Below the pieces are notes generated by a model that did not search any database, was not told where the DNA came from, and worked only from the letters and a program-made list of their open reading frames with translations. A stretch of DNA of 32,566 nt, from the NCBI RefSeq assembly GCF_003994475.1, contig NZ_RZNY01000040.1, positions 1-32,566 on the forward strand, in the 5' to 3' direction. This document shows positions 31,846 through 32,566 of this stretch, in pieces; the first letter of the stretch is position 1, and every line of letters starts with the position of its first letter. This DNA is from Paenibacillus anaericanus (lineage in GTDB: Bacteria > Bacillota > Bacilli > Paenibacillales > Paenibacillaceae). Both the position numbers and the translations under genes were made by a program.

Positions 31846-31903
31846 ATTTGTTCACGTCCTTTATGTGATAGAGCTCTGCAATTTTGTACTTTGCTAATAT
31901 AAA

Positions 31904-31912
31904 ATTATAACA
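31904..31912 (-). promoter_or_regulatory. Extended -10 promoter of miaB-ricA
   Basis: Minus-strand TGTTATAAT (31904-31912), an extended -10; -35 weak. It lies about 60 bases before the miaB start. Confidence 0.5.
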
Positions 31913-31956
31913 TAAGGCTTTGACGCAATCCATGTATTACAAATTTTAAAATACTG

Positions 31957-32030
31957 TCCCTATATATAGAAAGGCAATCGGCACCACTTTTCATGATATA
32001 ATTTTCGAGACTATTTTAAATATATAGGGA
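31957..32030 (+). promoter_or_regulatory. Extended -10 promoter of the Nudix gene bracketed by an 11-bp inverted repeat
   Basis: TGATATAAT (31994-32002) is an extended -10, with a weak -35. A perfect inverted repeat TCCCTATATAT (31957-31967) and ATATATAGGGA (32020-32030) brackets the promoter. The right arm includes the AGGGA of the ribosome binding site. The left arm lies upstream of the expected transcription start, so it would act at DNA level rather than as an RNA hairpin. Confidence 0.45.
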
Positions 32031-32034
32031 AGAT

Positions 32035-32481
32035 GTGGTCCGTTTGATTACAGTAGTAAGTTGTCTGATTATACATAACAATAAAGTTCTAATGATTCAA
32101 GAAGGCAAAGATCACATATACGGATTATGGAATCTCCCAGGTGGTAGATTAGAAAATAATGAAAGATTAGCTGACGCTGTTGTTAGAGAGGTTGCTGAAG
32201 AAACAGGGTATCAGATTACCCTCTCTGGATTAACCGGTATTTATAATTTTGTTAGCGAAGCAGATACACAAGTTATCATGTTTGGCTTCACTGGTGATGT
32301 TATAGGCGGAGAACTAAAATTTGATAATGAGGAAATAGTAAATGCAAAATGGTTGTCCCCTCATGAAATTGCTGAATTGAGCGATGATGAACTGCGCAAT
32401 GGCAAACTTATCAGAAAGATCATTAAGGATGTTAACAATAATTGCACAGTTTCACCTGATATTATTCATGATTTGATTTAA
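32035..32481 (+). CDS. Nudix hydrolase, 148 aa
   Basis: The Nudix box is complete: GGRLENNERLADAVVREV followed by AEETGY (about 36-59), matching GX5EX7REUXEEXGU. The N-terminus VVSCLIIHNNKVLMIQEGKDHIYGLWNLPGG is typical of the MutT/ADP-ribose group, but the substrate cannot be deduced. GTG at 32035 is used with AGGGAAG upstream; an overlapping ATG at 32033 is out of frame. It has lower GC than its neighbours and sits next to the possible repeat at the window end, so recent acquisition is possible. Confidence 0.85.
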   Translation: MVRLITVVSCLIIHNNKVLMIQEGKDHIYGLWNLPGGRLENNERLADAVVREVAEETGYQITLSGLTGIYNFVSEADTQVIMFGFTGDVIGGELKFDNEEIVNAKWLSPHEIAELSDDELRNGKLIRKIIKDVNNNCTVSPDIIHDLI

Positions 32482-32493
32482 CAAATTATACAA

Positions 32494-32566
32494 TGAAAAA
32501 GAGCTGTCCCTTCAGTAGAGTTTTCTGAACTGTGACCTTATTTGTAGACAGTTCTGAAAAAGAGCC
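32494..32566. repeat. Repeat/hairpin at the window end (partial)
   Basis: TGAAAAAGAGC occurs twice (32494-32504 and 32555-32565), and TTTTCTGAACTGT and ACAGTTCTGAAAA form a 13-bp stem with one mismatch in between. It may be a terminator of the Nudix gene or the start of an insertion sequence that continues beyond the window. Confidence 0.3.

Noticed and set aside
1..32566. tRNA, rRNA, CRISPR array, phage or plasmid replication genes
   Set aside because: None was found; no repeat-spacer pattern, no tRNA-like cloverleaf noticed and no replication or integrase gene.

Overview
The window looks like chromosomal DNA of a Gram-positive, spore-former-type Bacillota, most likely Paenibacillus. The reasons are strong Shine-Dalgarno sequences, frequent TTG/GTG starts, U-rich hairpin terminators and a set of families typical of Bacillaceae/Paenibacillaceae: a BmrCD-type ABC exporter, a YpdA-type bacillithiol disulfide reductase, adjacent miaB and ricA(ymcA), a YkvI-type membrane protein, an SLH-domain surface protein and DUF441. 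No rRNA, tRNA, CRISPR array, prophage or complete transposon was seen. The first 39 bases look like the end of an IS3-type element that lies outside the window.

Layout. 1-2.4 kb: IS end, an unknown protein, a SAM methyltransferase and a small unknown protein. 2.4-5.7 kb: MFS efflux protein, an EstA-type esterase and a second-type RsgA GTPase. 5.7-6.2 kb: a 458-base stretch upstream of rsgA with a near-consensus promoter, a 25-codon ORF and two terminators. 6.2-8.4 kb: an unknown protein behind a cre-like site, then ypdA-DUF441. 8.4-10.2 kb: a homodimer-type ABC exporter (YgaD-like). 10.3-11.2 kb: an unknown protein and a cysteine-less HesB/YneR protein. 11.3-15.5 kb: bmrCD with a leader peptide and an attenuator. 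15.6-19.9 kb: an SLH/PrcB-like exported protein, a HEPN-like protein, a Csp-type copper protein, a His-rich CobW GTPase, a divergent moaB and a lipoprotein. 20.0-24.5 kb: a YhfP-type reductase with an apparent ATA start and a two-polypeptide 2-oxoacid:ferredoxin oxidoreductase. 24.8-29.1 kb: a YkvI transporter and the NAD-salvage group nudix-wHTH, pncA, pncB. 29.2-32.5 kb: thioesterase, ricA, miaB and a divergent Nudix hydrolase.

Functional themes. Nicotinamide is deamidated by PncA and the nicotinate is used by PncB; the Nudix-winged-helix gene at the head of the group is likely its NrtR-type regulator or an ADP-ribose hydrolase. CobW and Csp proteins form a metal-handling cluster. MiaB (an Fe-S enzyme) and RicA keep their Bacillus order. 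BmrC and BmrD form a heterodimeric drug exporter with one degenerate ATP site.

The most notable signals are: (1) the bmrCD leader, with a consensus promoter, a short ORF, a terminator and an overlapping antiterminator pairing, which matches the ribosome-mediated attenuation described for Bacillus subtilis bmrB-bmrCD; (2) the unannotated small ORF/terminator/structured region in front of rsgA, which could be an independent small gene or a second translation-sensing leader; (3) a 165-base hairpin element between pncA and pncB flanked by 11-base direct repeats; (4) a probable non-canonical ATA start codon. All functional statements come from reading the sequence and knowledge of families; no database search was run.
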